DNA from: Marifrigoribacter sp965178585
Lineage (GTDB): Bacteria > Bacteroidota > Bacteroidia > Flavobacteriales > Flavobacteriaceae
Assembly (NCBI GenBank): GCA_965178585.1
Contig: OZ238267.1
Span: forward strand, 806,001-870,000
DNA length: 64,000 nt
Direction: 5' to 3'
Position numbers and translations under genes: made by a program. Positions within the stretch are counted from its first letter, which is position 1. Each line of letters begins with the position of its first letter. Positions 55,962 through 64,000 of the stretch are shown here, piece after piece. The notes under the pieces are model-generated. The model was not told the origin of the DNA. It worked only from the letters and a program-made list of their open reading frames with translations, and did no database searches.

Positions 55962-58193
55962 TTAACTTCTATTACGATTGTTATCTCTATTTCTATTATC
56001 TCTTCCGCGGTTATCTCTACCTCTATCGTTTCTGTCGTTACGCTCACGTGGTGGACGTTCAACAAATCCTTCAGGTTTTGGTAAAATAGCTTTACGAGAA
56101 ACTTTTTCTTTACGAGTACGTTTGTCAACTCCAAAGTATTTAACATCGAATACATCTCCCATATTTACTACATCTGAAACATTTTCAGTTCGTTCCCAAG
56201 CTAACTCAGAAACGTGTAATAATACTTCGTTTCCTGGAGCATCCATATATTCAACAACAGCACCAAAATCTAACATCTTGATTACTTTCACTTCATATAC
56301 ACTTCCTACTTCAGGTTTAAATAAAATAGAATCAATTTTTGCTATAACAGCATCAATACCTTTACTACCAACTCCTAAAATTTCAACGATACCTTCTTCA
56401 GTTACTGGATCTTCGTTAATAACGATTGTTGTCTCAGTTTCTTTTTGCATCTCTTGAATTACTTTTCCTCCAGGTCCGATTAAAGCACCAATAAATTCGT
56501 TAGGAATACGTCTTGTAACCATAGTAGGTGCGTGTTCCTTAACTTCTGCATTTGGAGTTTCAATAGTGTCTGTTAACTTACTTAAGATATGTAAACGACC
56601 GTCACGAGCTTGTTGTAAAGCATTTACTAAAATCTCGTAGCTTAACCCTTTTACTTTTATATCCATTTGACAAGCAGTAATACCTTCAGAAGTACCTGTT
56701 ACTTTAAAGTCCATATCTCCTAAGTGATCTTCATCACCTAAGATATCAGACAATACAGCATATTTACCAGTATCAGCATCAGAAATTAATCCCATTGCAA
56801 TACCAGAAACTGGTCTAGTCATTTGTACACCCGCATCCATTAGTGCCATAGTACCAGCACAAACTGTTGCCATTGAAGAAGAACCATTAGATTCTAATAC
56901 TTCAGAAACCACACGAACCGTATAAGGACAATCGTCTGGAATCATTCCTTTTAAGCCACGTTGTGCTAAGTTTCCGTGACCAACTTCTCTACGAGAAGTA
57001 CCTCTTAAAGGTCTTGCTTCTCCTGTACAAAAAGGAGGGAAGTTATAATGCAAATAGAAATTTTCTTCACCTTCAAAAGATGGCATGTCTATTTTGTTTG
57101 CATCTCTTGAAGTTCCTAAAGTAACTGTTGCTAATGCTTGAGTTTCTCCACGAGTAAATACTGAAGAACCGTGTGTTGATGGTAAATAATCTACCTCACA
57201 CCAGATGGGTCTTATTTCGTCAGTTTTACGACCGTCTAAACGTAAACCTTCATCTAAGGTTAAGTTTCTAATCGCAGCTTTTTCAGCCTTAGCATAGTAT
57301 TTTGAAACTAAATCACCAAAATCTTCTAATTCTTCTTCAGAAAAAGTTGCTTTGATTTCTTCTTTAATTTCAGAAAATGCCATTCCACGTTCTTTTTTAG
57401 AAGAACCTGCTTTAGCAATAGCATATACTTTATCGTATGCCATATCGTAAACTTTCTTCTCTAAATCTGCATCTTCTCTTTCTCCTTCGTACTCACGTAC
57501 TTCTTTCTTTCCGAATGCTTCAGCTAAACGTACTTGAGCAGCACATTGAACTTTAATAGCTTCGTGTGCAAATTTAATTGCATCTGCCATTTCCTCTTCA
57601 GAAATCTCATCCATTTCACCTTCAACCATCATTACAGAATCAGCTGATGCTCCAATCATCATATCAATGTCAGATTCTGCTAATTGAGCTCTAGTAGGGT
57701 TGATTACAAATTCTCCGTTTACACGTCCAACTCTTGCTTCAGAGATTGCACATTCAAAAGGGAAATCGGATAATTGAATAGCTGCTGATGCTGCCAATCC
57801 AGCCATAGCGTCTGGCATTACATTTTCGTCATGAGACATTAACTGGATCATCACTTGTACTTCAGAGTGATAATCTTTTGGAAATAATGGACGTAAAACA
57901 CGATCCACTAAACGCATCGTTAATACTTCACCATCACTAGGTCTTGCTTCTCTTTTGAAAAAACCGCCTGGATAACGACCTGCAGCTGCAAATTTTTCAC
58001 GATAATCTACTGTTAATGGTAAGAAATCAACAGGTGATTGTTTATAATTGGAAACAACTGTACATAACATCATACATTTTCCTGATTGCACTACAACGCT
58101 ACCATGAGCTTGCTTTGCTAATTTTCCAGTTTCGATAGAAATCTCTCTACCGTCACCAAGGTCTATAACCTCTTTAAATACTTTTGGTATCAT
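55962..58193 (-). CDS. pnp: Polyribonucleotide nucleotidyltransferase (PNPase)
   Basis: A 743-residue 3'-5' phosphorolytic exoribonuclease. Two RNase PH domains (about 1-210 and 310-545, with FSEGEARPLRGTS-like GEARPLRGTSRREVGHG), a KH domain (about 550-610, GALIGPGGKVIQEM) and an S1 domain (about 620-690). I use the ATG at 58193, which gives MIPKVFKEVIDLG, the normal start; an upstream ATG at 58235 adds 14 residues unlike the family. The last 25 residues are an Arg/Asp/Asn/Gly-rich tail. It lies downstream of rpsO, a widely conserved pair. Confidence 0.96.
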   Translation of the reverse strand: MIPKVFKEVIDLGDGREISIETGKLAKQAHGSVVVQSGKCMMLCTVVSNYKQSPVDFLPLTVDYREKFAAAGRYPGGFFKREARPSDGEVLTMRLVDRVLRPLFPKDYHSEVQVMIQLMSHDENVMPDAMAGLAASAAIQLSDFPFECAISEARVGRVNGEFVINPTRAQLAESDIDMMIGASADSVMMVEGEMDEISEEEMADAIKFAHEAIKVQCAAQVRLAEAFGKKEVREYEGEREDADLEKKVYDMAYDKVYAIAKAGSSKKERGMAFSEIKEEIKATFSEEELEDFGDLVSKYYAKAEKAAIRNLTLDEGLRLDGRKTDEIRPIWCEVDYLPSTHGSSVFTRGETQALATVTLGTSRDANKIDMPSFEGEENFYLHYNFPPFCTGEARPLRGTSRREVGHGNLAQRGLKGMIPDDCPYTVRVVSEVLESNGSSSMATVCAGTMALMDAGVQMTRPVSGIAMGLISDADTGKYAVLSDILGDEDHLGDMDFKVTGTSEGITACQMDIKVKGLSYEILVNALQQARDGRLHILSKLTDTIETPNAEVKEHAPTMVTRRIPNEFIGALIGPGGKVIQEMQKETETTIVINEDPVTEEGIVEILGVGSKGIDAVIAKIDSILFKPEVGSVYEVKVIKMLDFGAVVEYMDAPGNEVLLHVSELAWERTENVSDVVNMGDVFDVKYFGVDKRTRKEKVSRKAILPKPEGFVERPPRERNDRNDRGRDNRGRDNRNRDNNRNRS

Positions 58194-58385
58194 AATTTTT
58201 AATTGTGCTCTACAATATTGGAGAGCCGTTAACAATGGTCAATATTCGCCTTTGCGAATACAGTTGTTGTGTTGTGTGTAGTTGACCAACGAAAAACCTA
58301 CTGGTAGCTTTTCTAAGTGTACTTTTACAAGTACTTTCAATAAAAATCCTCTTTTAATAATGAGGCTCCTGATAATTCAATAAAA
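58194..58385 (-). promoter_or_regulatory. Structured pnp leader region
   Basis: Between the rpsO terminator and the pnp ATG. Two clear hairpins: TATTCGC/GCGAATA (58243-58260) and GTACTT/AAGTAC (58319-58334). PNPase leaders are autoregulated in E. coli; a similar role here is inference. No exact TAnnTTTG element was found. Confidence 0.45.
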
Positions 58386-58410
58386 TAAAAAGGGAGCACA
58401 AGGCTCCCAA
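58386..58410 (-). terminator. Terminator of rpsO
   Basis: GGGAGC/GCTCCC with a 5-base loop, then a T run on the minus strand. Confidence 0.85.
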
Positions 58411-58414
58411 TATA

Positions 58415-58684
58415 TTACTTACGTAAATTCAATTCTTTAACAATTGCACGATATCTCATAATATCTTTTTTCATAAGATAATTTAAAAGAGATCGTCTTT
58501 TACCTACTAACATAACTAAAGAACGTTCAGTGTTGTAGTCCTTGTGATTAGTTTTTAGGTGTTTAGTTAAATGCTCGATACGGTAGGTGAATAAAGCGAT
58601 TTGCCCTTCAGCAGATCCTGAGTCTTTTTCAGACTTACCGTGTTTTTTGAAAATTTTTCCTTTTTCTTCAGGTGATAAATACAT
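58415..58684 (-). CDS. rpsO: 30S ribosomal protein S15
   Basis: An 89-residue protein that binds the central domain of 16S rRNA. The motifs DSGSAEGQIALFTYRIEHL and SLLVGKRRSLLNYL-like LVGKRRSLLNYLMKKD are as in the family. It has its own promoter at 58742-58749 and terminator, followed by pnp. Confidence 0.98.
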   Translation of the reverse strand: MYLSPEEKGKIFKKHGKSEKDSGSAEGQIALFTYRIEHLTKHLKTNHKDYNTERSLVMLVGKRRSLLNYLMKKDIMRYRAIVKELNLRK

Positions 58685-58741
58685 GCCAATATTATTTTAA
58701 ATGATTTTTATGTACAGATTACCACTATGATAATCAGGCGG

Positions 58742-58749
58742 CAAAGATA
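58742..58749 (-). promoter_or_regulatory. -7 element of the rpsO promoter
   Basis: Minus-strand TATCTTTG, 57 bases before the rpsO ATG. Confidence 0.55.
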
Positions 58750-58925
58750 TTGCTTTTCTATAATATACCTAAAAGAATAATACTTTATTTTAATAGGCAT
58801 AGTTAAACTTTTTTAGTTATAAGAAGTCCTAACATTAAAGAAAAAATTATTCTAAATAATAAATTAATAATCAATAACGTTATTAAAACCTGAAACACCA
58901 TTACTTAACTTTAAATTTTATACTT

Positions 58926-59744
58926 ATGAAAACCATCGCCCACAAAGTGATAATGTGTTGTTTATGCTTACTTTTTATTACTAGTTGTAATGTAAAGGAT
59001 GACAACAATGATTTACAAAATTATTCGGAAGCTGAAAATACAAGAGCTGCAAATGCTGATAATGCCATAGAAGGTACTCTAAATATTATGGAACAAGCTT
59101 TTGAAGAAAACGCAGGTTTAGCAAGAGCTAATAACTCTTCTCTATTTTCAGATTGCACAACCATTACTATTACAACTAATGGAGATGAAGGAACTATAGT
59201 AGTTGATTTTGGAGAATCTTGTGAACTGAATAATGGTAGTATTGCATCAGGAAAGATTATTTTGGAATATGGAGCTGTAATTGGAGGAACAAGAACTATT
59301 GATTATTCTTTTGATAATTATTTTTATAATAATAATGGAGTAGAAGGAGGAGGAGAGATATATAGACAAATTGCGAATGAAAATGGAAACCCACAATCTA
59401 CTGTTAATGAAACTATTGTTGTAAGCTTTCCTAATACAGATGTTACTGCTACTAGAATAGGACTAAGAATTGCAGAATGGGTAGAAGGAGTTGGAAGTGG
59501 TAATTGGCAGGATAATGTGTTTCATGTAACAGGAAATTGGGATACTTCTTTAACCAATGGGTTTCATCGCGAGGGATTAGTAACAGAAAAACTAGTTAGA
59601 AAACTTTCTTGCCCTTATTTAGTTAGTGGAAAAATTGAAATTCAACAAGAAGGGTATACAGGAGTTCTTGATTATGGAAATGGAGTTTGTGACAATCAAG
59701 CATTATTTACTGTAAATGAATTTGAGTTTATAATTTATTTATAA
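58926..59744 (+). CDS. Lipoprotein of unknown function
   Basis: A 272-residue protein with a lipoprotein signal ending ITSC (Cys at about 21). After a short charged linker the mature part is beta-rich, with two similar elements: VVDFGESCELNNGSIASGKI and SCPYLVSGKIEIQQEG, followed by LDYGNGVCDNQALFTVN. Four Cys in the outer part may form disulfides. I do not recognise the family; such lipoproteins are common in Flavobacteria. It is monocistronic and is preceded by about 240 bases in which I see only the rpsO promoter and AT-rich DNA. Confidence 0.7.
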   Translation: MKTIAHKVIMCCLCLLFITSCNVKDDNNDLQNYSEAENTRAANADNAIEGTLNIMEQAFEENAGLARANNSSLFSDCTTITITTNGDEGTIVVDFGESCELNNGSIASGKIILEYGAVIGGTRTIDYSFDNYFYNNNGVEGGGEIYRQIANENGNPQSTVNETIVVSFPNTDVTATRIGLRIAEWVEGVGSGNWQDNVFHVTGNWDTSLTNGFHREGLVTEKLVRKLSCPYLVSGKIEIQQEGYTGVLDYGNGVCDNQALFTVNEFEFIIYL

Positions 59745-59760
59745 GATTAAACTCAATTAT

Positions 59761-59797
59761 AAAAAAAATGCTGCTCATTTGAGCAGCATTTTTTTTT
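59761..59797. terminator. Bidirectional terminator between the lipoprotein gene and accD
   Basis: Perfect 10-bp stem ATGCTGCTCA (59768-59777) / TGAGCAGCAT (59780-59789) flanked by A and T runs. It overlaps the accD stop. Confidence 0.92.
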
Positions 59798-60659
59798 AAG
59801 CTATATTTTCTCTAAGTGGACGATTTAATATTAAATCGATGTAAAGATTTACTTTGGACTTTAAATCTTTTCTGTGTGTTATAAAATCTAGAAAACCGTG
59901 TTCTTGTAAAAATTCTGCAGTTTGAAAACCTTCAGGTAATTCTTTACCCGTAGTATCTCTTACTACTCGTGGACCAGCAAATGCAATTAAGGCTCCTGGC
60001 TCACTAATATTGATATCTCCTAACATTGCAAACGAAGCTGTTGTACCTCCAGTTGTTGGGTCTGTACATAATGATATGTAAGGGATTTTTGCTTCTGCAA
60101 GTTGTGCTAATTTAGCAGAAGTTTTTGCTAATTGCATTAATGACAAGGCAGCTTCCATCATTCTTGCTCCACCACTTTTAGAAATAATCATAAAGGGTAA
60201 TTTTTGGTTAATTGCATAACCAGCAGCTCTTGCAATTTTTTCACCAACAACACTACCCATAGAGCCTCCAATAAAACTAAAATCCATACAGGCAATTACA
60301 ATGTCCTTACCCATAGATTCTCCAACTGCTGTTCTTACTGCATCATTTAAGTTGGTTTTTTCTTTAGCTTGTTTTAATCGGTCTGTATATTTTTTAGTAT
60401 CTGTAAATTTTAATGGATCTTTTGAGGTAAGTTTTGGATTTAACTCTTTGTATTTTCCATCAAATAATATATCGAAATATTCATTACTTCCAATTCGAAC
60501 ATGATATCCATCTTCTGGGCTCACATAAAAGTTTTTTTCTAACTGTTCTGTGTCAACAACTTTTCCTGTTGGGGATTTATACCAAAGACCTTTAGGGACA
60601 TCTTTTTTTTGTTCAGTAGGAGTTTGAATTCCTTTTTTTGTTCTTTTAAACCAACTCAT
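59796..60659 (-). CDS. accD: Acetyl-CoA carboxylase carboxyltransferase subunit beta
   Basis: AccD forms with AccA the carboxyltransferase that makes malonyl-CoA. 287 residues; the catalytic crotonase-like core has GGSMGSVVGEKI, SGGARMMEAALSLMQ and DPTTGGTTASFAMLGD. The N-terminal zinc ribbon has lost all four ligands: in LWYKSPTGKVV and YVSPEDGYHVRI the Cys positions are Ser29, Gly32, Ser47 and Asp50. The frame is intact and the rest is well conserved. fbaA lies upstream on the same strand (about 100 bases). Confidence 0.95.
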   Translation of the reverse strand: MSWFKRTKKGIQTPTEQKKDVPKGLWYKSPTGKVVDTEQLEKNFYVSPEDGYHVRIGSNEYFDILFDGKYKELNPKLTSKDPLKFTDTKKYTDRLKQAKEKTNLNDAVRTAVGESMGKDIVIACMDFSFIGGSMGSVVGEKIARAAGYAINQKLPFMIISKSGGARMMEAALSLMQLAKTSAKLAQLAEAKIPYISLCTDPTTGGTTASFAMLGDINISEPGALIAFAGPRVVRDTTGKELPEGFQTAEFLQEHGFLDFITHRKDLKSKVNLYIDLILNRPLRENIA

Positions 60660-60763
60660 AGTGTGAGGTTTTTTAATATTATGTTTTTTCTTACATTATA
60701 AAAGATGGGGCAATGTATTTAAATAAAAAACAATTGCCAACTTACAAATGCTAAAAAATGTTT

Positions 60764-61831
60764 TTATAAAGTGTTTACGTTGTTAAGATCTTTAAAAGCT
60801 TGGATTAGCCTTTTCTTAAAAGTAGCTTCTCCTTCACGAAGCCATTTTCTTGGGTCATAGTACTTTTTATTAGGCAAATCGTCTCCTTCAGGATTGCCTA
60901 TTTGTGTTCGTAAGTATTCAACTTTGTTGTTCATATAATCACGAATACCTTCGTTAAAAGCGAATTGTAAATCGGTGTCAATATTCATTTTAATCACACC
61001 ATAACCAATTGCTTCACGTATTTCTTCTAAAGTAGACCCACTACCACCGTGGAATACAAAATCGATTGGATTTGCTCCTGTGTTGTATTTTTTCTGAATA
61101 AATTCTTGTGAGTTTTTTAATATAATTGGAGTTAATTCAACATTACCTGGTTTATAAACTCCGTGAACATTACCAAATGCAGCAGCAATAGTAAATTGAT
61201 CGCTAACCTTCATTAATTCCTCATAAGCATATGCTACTTCTTCTGGTTGAGTATATAATTTTGATGAATCCACACCACTATTATCTACACCATCTTCTTC
61301 TCCTCCTGTGATTCCTAATTCAATTTCTAGAGTCATGCCCATTTTGGACATTCTTTCTAAATAAGTTTTACAAATTTCAATATTTTCTTCGATAGGTTCT
61401 TCAGAAAGATCTATCATATGTGAGCTATAAAGAGGAGCTCCTGTTTGTTTAAAATGTGCCTCACCAGCATCTAATAAGCCATCTATCCAGGGTAATAGTT
61501 TCTTTGCGCAATGATCTGTGTGAAGTATAACTGTTGCTCCATAAACTTTTGCTAATTCATGTATGTGTTTTGCACCTGCAACTCCTCCAGCAATAGCAGC
61601 TTTTTGGTTTTCGTTAGAAAGCCCTTTTCCTGCATTGAAATGTGCGCCGCCATTTGAAAATTGAATTATTACAGGAGAGTTTAATTCTGATGCTGTTTCT
61701 AAAACAGTATTGATACTATTAGAACCTATAACATTTACTGCAGGTAAGGCAAAGCCATTATCTTTAGCAAATTGTTGAATTTTTTGGACCTCTCTTCCTG
61801 TAGCAATACCGGGTTTAATAGAATGACTCAT
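60764..61831 (-). CDS. fbaA: Class II fructose-bisphosphate aldolase
   Basis: A zinc-dependent aldolase of glycolysis and gluconeogenesis, about 355 residues. Metal and substrate motifs: HTDHCAKKLLPWIDG, ELGITGGEEDGVDN, AAFGNVHGVY, FHGGSGS and KMNIDTDLQ. I chose ATG 61831 (MSHSIKPGI), the usual start; ATG 61852 would add 7 residues, and the promoter at 61850-61857 overlaps that codon, which excludes it. Confidence 0.97.
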   Translation of the reverse strand: MSHSIKPGIATGREVQKIQQFAKDNGFALPAVNVIGSNSINTVLETASELNSPVIIQFSNGGAHFNAGKGLSNENQKAAIAGGVAGAKHIHELAKVYGATVILHTDHCAKKLLPWIDGLLDAGEAHFKQTGAPLYSSHMIDLSEEPIEENIEICKTYLERMSKMGMTLEIELGITGGEEDGVDNSGVDSSKLYTQPEEVAYAYEELMKVSDQFTIAAAFGNVHGVYKPGNVELTPIILKNSQEFIQKKYNTGANPIDFVFHGGSGSTLEEIREAIGYGVIKMNIDTDLQFAFNEGIRDYMNNKVEYLRTQIGNPEGDDLPNKKYYDPRKWLREGEATFKKRLIQAFKDLNNVNTL

Positions 61832-61849
61832 AGTAGTTTTATTAGACAA

Positions 61850-61857
61850 CAAAAATA
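61850..61857 (-). promoter_or_regulatory. -7 element of the fbaA promoter
   Basis: Minus-strand TATTTTTG, 18 bases before the ATG at 61831. It decides the start codon of fbaA. Confidence 0.6.
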
Positions 61858-61872
61858 ATAAAATTTAATGGT

Positions 61873-64000
61873 TTAAAATGGATAGTTGATTCCAATATTA
61901 TAAACAGCATTTCCAAAATTATAATCAGTAAACCATCTATTTCCTTCAGAATAAGCAGGATCATAAGTCTTAAATCCTATATCTAACCTAAAAACAAAAA
62001 AACCAAAATCATAGCGCAATCCAAAACCTGATGAAACGGCAATTTCTTCTAAATCTTGAAGACTAGTAAATGTCCTAGTTGGATCAGTAGTATTATCCAA
62101 AATGTTCCAAATATTACCTGCGTCTACAAATAAGGCGCCATTAAAGGAACCAAATAATTTAAAACGATATTCTGTATTTAAGGTAATTTTAAAATTGGCT
62201 TCATTAAAATCTAAGACACCACCACTACTACCTGGTCCTAAATCATAAGCTTGCCAACCTCTATTATCATTTCCCCCACCTGCAAAATAACTTCTGGTAA
62301 AAGGAATACTATTACTGTTGCCATATGGAATTGCAGCACCCATAAAACTTCTAAATGCTATTTTGTTTTGGGAATTTAAATCCCAATGTTTTATGTATTC
62401 AGCTTCAGCTTTTATATATTGAGAATATGCCACATCACCAATTAAATAACTACCTAAAGTATCTTGCTTAGCACCTGCAGCTTTTGCAATTTCATTTACT
62501 ATTAACCCTGCAGATTCGACTTTCCATCGAACTCTGTAAAACGAATTATCCTTAATGTTTTCTCGAGTATCCCTGGTCCAGGTATAATTCATAGCAAATA
62601 TTAAGTTGTTTTCTGAAAGCCTTTTTTGTCTTTCTGCAATACTTAAAACTTCATTTTGTTGATCGGAAGTCAAATCTAGAGGATTGTCTTCATCTAGAGA
62701 TTGCTGTATAAAGGAACTGGTTTCTTCAGGAATTTGAAGTTGTTGGCTATCAGGATCCTCAAATTCATAATCAGAATCTATTGCAACCTGATTTAAACTG
62801 TTGTAGGAACTGGTATATACATTATAATAATTTTCAGGGTTTAAATTTCTTACAAATTGAATGTTTAATAAATCTAAATGATTCGTTCTTTTAATTTTCG
62901 GTTTCCACCTATAATTATAAATAAAATTAATGTTTTGACGGTCTAAACCTATATTGTTTTGATTTGTAAACCCTACTATAGCAGAAGTAGATGGAGACAT
63001 AGATTTTGGTATAAATCTATCTGTTTTAAAAGGAAATATAATTCTTGGAAAAACAAGTTTCATATCTGCTCCTACATCAGAATTATTAAAGAACCTACTG
63101 CTGTTATCACTTGCGTCTTTAGAGGATCCAACTCTTCCTTTTGCTGAGATTTCAAATATTTCAGCTCTTTTAAAAACATTTCTAATTGCAAAAGATGCTT
63201 TAAATCCAATACCAAACTGTTGAATAGTAGAAGTAAATGCATCAAAATCTATTCCTAATGAATACTTTTTTCGAGATGTTAATAGTATGGTTGCAATTAA
63301 ATCTGTGCCTGTTGAATCTTTAGGGTCTTCTATGTAGGATATTTTTGGGTATTTGAATATTTTTAAATCACTAATTTGTTTATAAGTTAAACTCCGCTCT
63401 GAATCTTTAAAAATTTTACCTGGAGAAATAGCTATTGCATCGGTAATAGCCTTAGGAAAAAATTTAAGTTTTTCATAGCTATATAGGTGATAACCATTAT
63501 AGTAAGCAGAATCATTTATTTTTTCATTTCTATTTTTATAATTATAGTCTGTTACTATTTGAACATCACTAATCCTATGGATTTTAAAGGGTTCGGTAAG
63601 TGTTGTGTCATTTTCCCTAATTTTTCTGTCTGAAATTTTATATATGATATTTACTTTATGTCCTGTATCTACAGAATCTGCTTCAAATTCAATATAGCTC
63701 TGATCAAAATAAAATAATCCAGAGTTTCTAAAATTCTTAGAAATACGTTCTCTTTCACCATTAAAATCATTTGAAGAGTATTGGTTTTCTTCTTTTATTA
63801 ATGATTGGTCTTTTATATTTTGAAATAACGAATCAACTATGGGAGAGCTTATTTCATTATCAATAGTGCCAATTAAATAGGGTCTGTACCTTTTAATATC
63901 ATAGGTTATTGAAGCTCTTTTGTTTTCAAGGGTGTCAATTTTATATGTTGTTTGAGTGTTAAACCATCCAAAGCTTGAATAATAATTATTTATAAAATGA
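61873..64000 (-). CDS. BamA/TamA family outer-membrane assembly protein (TamL-like), 5' end outside the window
   Basis: The minus frame is open from the window edge to the stop, about 709 residues, so the N terminus is missing. The first half shows POTRA-like alternation (RYRPYLIGTIDNEIS, then GERERISKNFRNSGLFYFDQ). From about residue 330 on is a 16-strand Omp85-type barrel with the signature YFAGGGNDNRGWQAYDLGPGS, and it ends GINYPF. It probably acts in outer-membrane protein or lipid assembly. Because Bacteroidota carry a TamL lipoprotein of this architecture near fbaA/accD, TamL is my best guess; the lipobox would be upstream. Confidence 0.85.
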   Translation of the reverse strand, partial: HFINNYYSSFGWFNTQTTYKIDTLENKRASITYDIKRYRPYLIGTIDNEISSPIVDSLFQNIKDQSLIKEENQYSSNDFNGERERISKNFRNSGLFYFDQSYIEFEADSVDTGHKVNIIYKISDRKIRENDTTLTEPFKIHRISDVQIVTDYNYKNRNEKINDSAYYNGYHLYSYEKLKFFPKAITDAIAISPGKIFKDSERSLTYKQISDLKIFKYPKISYIEDPKDSTGTDLIATILLTSRKKYSLGIDFDAFTSTIQQFGIGFKASFAIRNVFKRAEIFEISAKGRVGSSKDASDNSSRFFNNSDVGADMKLVFPRIIFPFKTDRFIPKSMSPSTSAIVGFTNQNNIGLDRQNINFIYNYRWKPKIKRTNHLDLLNIQFVRNLNPENYYNVYTSSYNSLNQVAIDSDYEFEDPDSQQLQIPEETSSFIQQSLDEDNPLDLTSDQQNEVLSIAERQKRLSENNLIFAMNYTWTRDTRENIKDNSFYRVRWKVESAGLIVNEIAKAAGAKQDTLGSYLIGDVAYSQYIKAEAEYIKHWDLNSQNKIAFRSFMGAAIPYGNSNSIPFTRSYFAGGGNDNRGWQAYDLGPGSSGGVLDFNEANFKITLNTEYRFKLFGSFNGALFVDAGNIWNILDNTTDPTRTFTSLQDLEEIAVSSGFGLRYDFGFFVFRLDIGFKTYDPAYSEGNRWFTDYNFGNAVYNIGINYPF

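Noticed and set aside
55978..56457. Long open frame on the plus strand opposite the pnp 3' end
   Set aside because: It is a mirror of the KH/S1 and Arg-rich coding region, with Ser/Thr-rich low complexity and no start context. PNPase on the other strand is certain.
58194..58235. N-terminal extension of PNPase from an upstream ATG
   Set aside because: The 14 added residues have no family counterpart, while MIPKVFKEVIDLG at 58193 is the usual start.
1..64000. Insertion sequences, prophage, defence islands, biosynthetic clusters or CRISPR arrays
   Set aside because: No transposase, integrase, phage, nuclease-helicase or repeat-spacer pattern was seen on either strand; gene content is core throughout.

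Overview
The window is a low-GC chromosomal segment from a member of the Bacteroidota, almost certainly family Flavobacteriaceae. The support is the gliding genes gldB-gldC, three secreted proteins with type IX secretion (T9SS) tails, a fused CcoN-CcoO oxidase subunit, promoters of the TAnnTTTG (-7) type rather than TATAAT, A-rich start regions without strong Shine-Dalgarno sites, and a short primary sigma factor. The genus cannot be fixed by reading alone. Nearly everything is core chromosome. I see no insertion sequence, prophage, integron or CRISPR array, and no gene-free stretch above 300 bases.

Layout. 1-6.4 kb: end of aroA, queA, a secreted serine protease, rlmN, a secreted choice-of-anchor J protein and a polyprenyl diphosphate synthase. 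6.5-9 kb: an ECF sigma factor, a likely membrane anti-sigma factor and a likely outer-membrane target. 9-15.5 kb: dnaG, an atypical LuxR-type response regulator, nadE, gldB-gldC, the GTPase gene engB and an alpha/beta hydrolase. 15.5-31.2 kb: a complete dcw (division and cell wall) cluster, mraZ-rsmH-ftsL-ftsI-murE-mraY-murD-ftsW-murG-murC-ftsQ-ftsA-ftsZ. It is tightly packed, often overlapping, preceded by four phased MraZ-type boxes and closed by a terminator. 31.3-35.2 kb: yqeY, small envelope genes, a deletion-like scar carrying two 5'-truncated genes, and one tRNA-Arg. 35.3-39.8 kb: pyruvate carboxylase behind an uncharacterised kinase-like protein. 39.9-49.4 kb: a cbb3 oxidase locus (Fnr-like regulator, copper ATPase ccoI, ccoS, ccoNO, ccoQ, ccoP, ccoG, ccoH, DsbD_2-type membrane protein). 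49.4-54 kb: a conserved hypothetical, Bax-inhibitor-1, an MtfA-like peptidase, a T9SS NHL-type protein and a membrane-anchored AraC regulator. 54-64 kb: rpe, rpoD, pnp, rpsO, an unknown lipoprotein, accD, fbaA and a BamA/TamA-type outer-membrane assembly protein cut by the window edge.

How the genes work together. The dcw cluster supplies lipid II precursors (meso-diaminopimelate type, judged from the MurE DNPR motif), their flipping and cross-linking, and the FtsZ ring. The cco cluster builds a microaerobic terminal oxidase. An identical 12-base palindrome sits in the regulator/ccoI intergenic region and in front of ccoS, suggesting one regulator controls the locus and itself.

The points most worth a second look are: that shared Fnr-like operator; loss of all four zinc ligands in both DnaG and AccD; a response regulator with Glu in place of the phospho-Asp; the divergent-gene deletion scar at about 33.74 kb; the cryptic kinase-fold protein; a perfect 13-bp hairpin inside mraY; and structured RNA around rpoD and pnp. 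No wholly new system is evident. The window is mainly housekeeping with several lineage-specific oddities.
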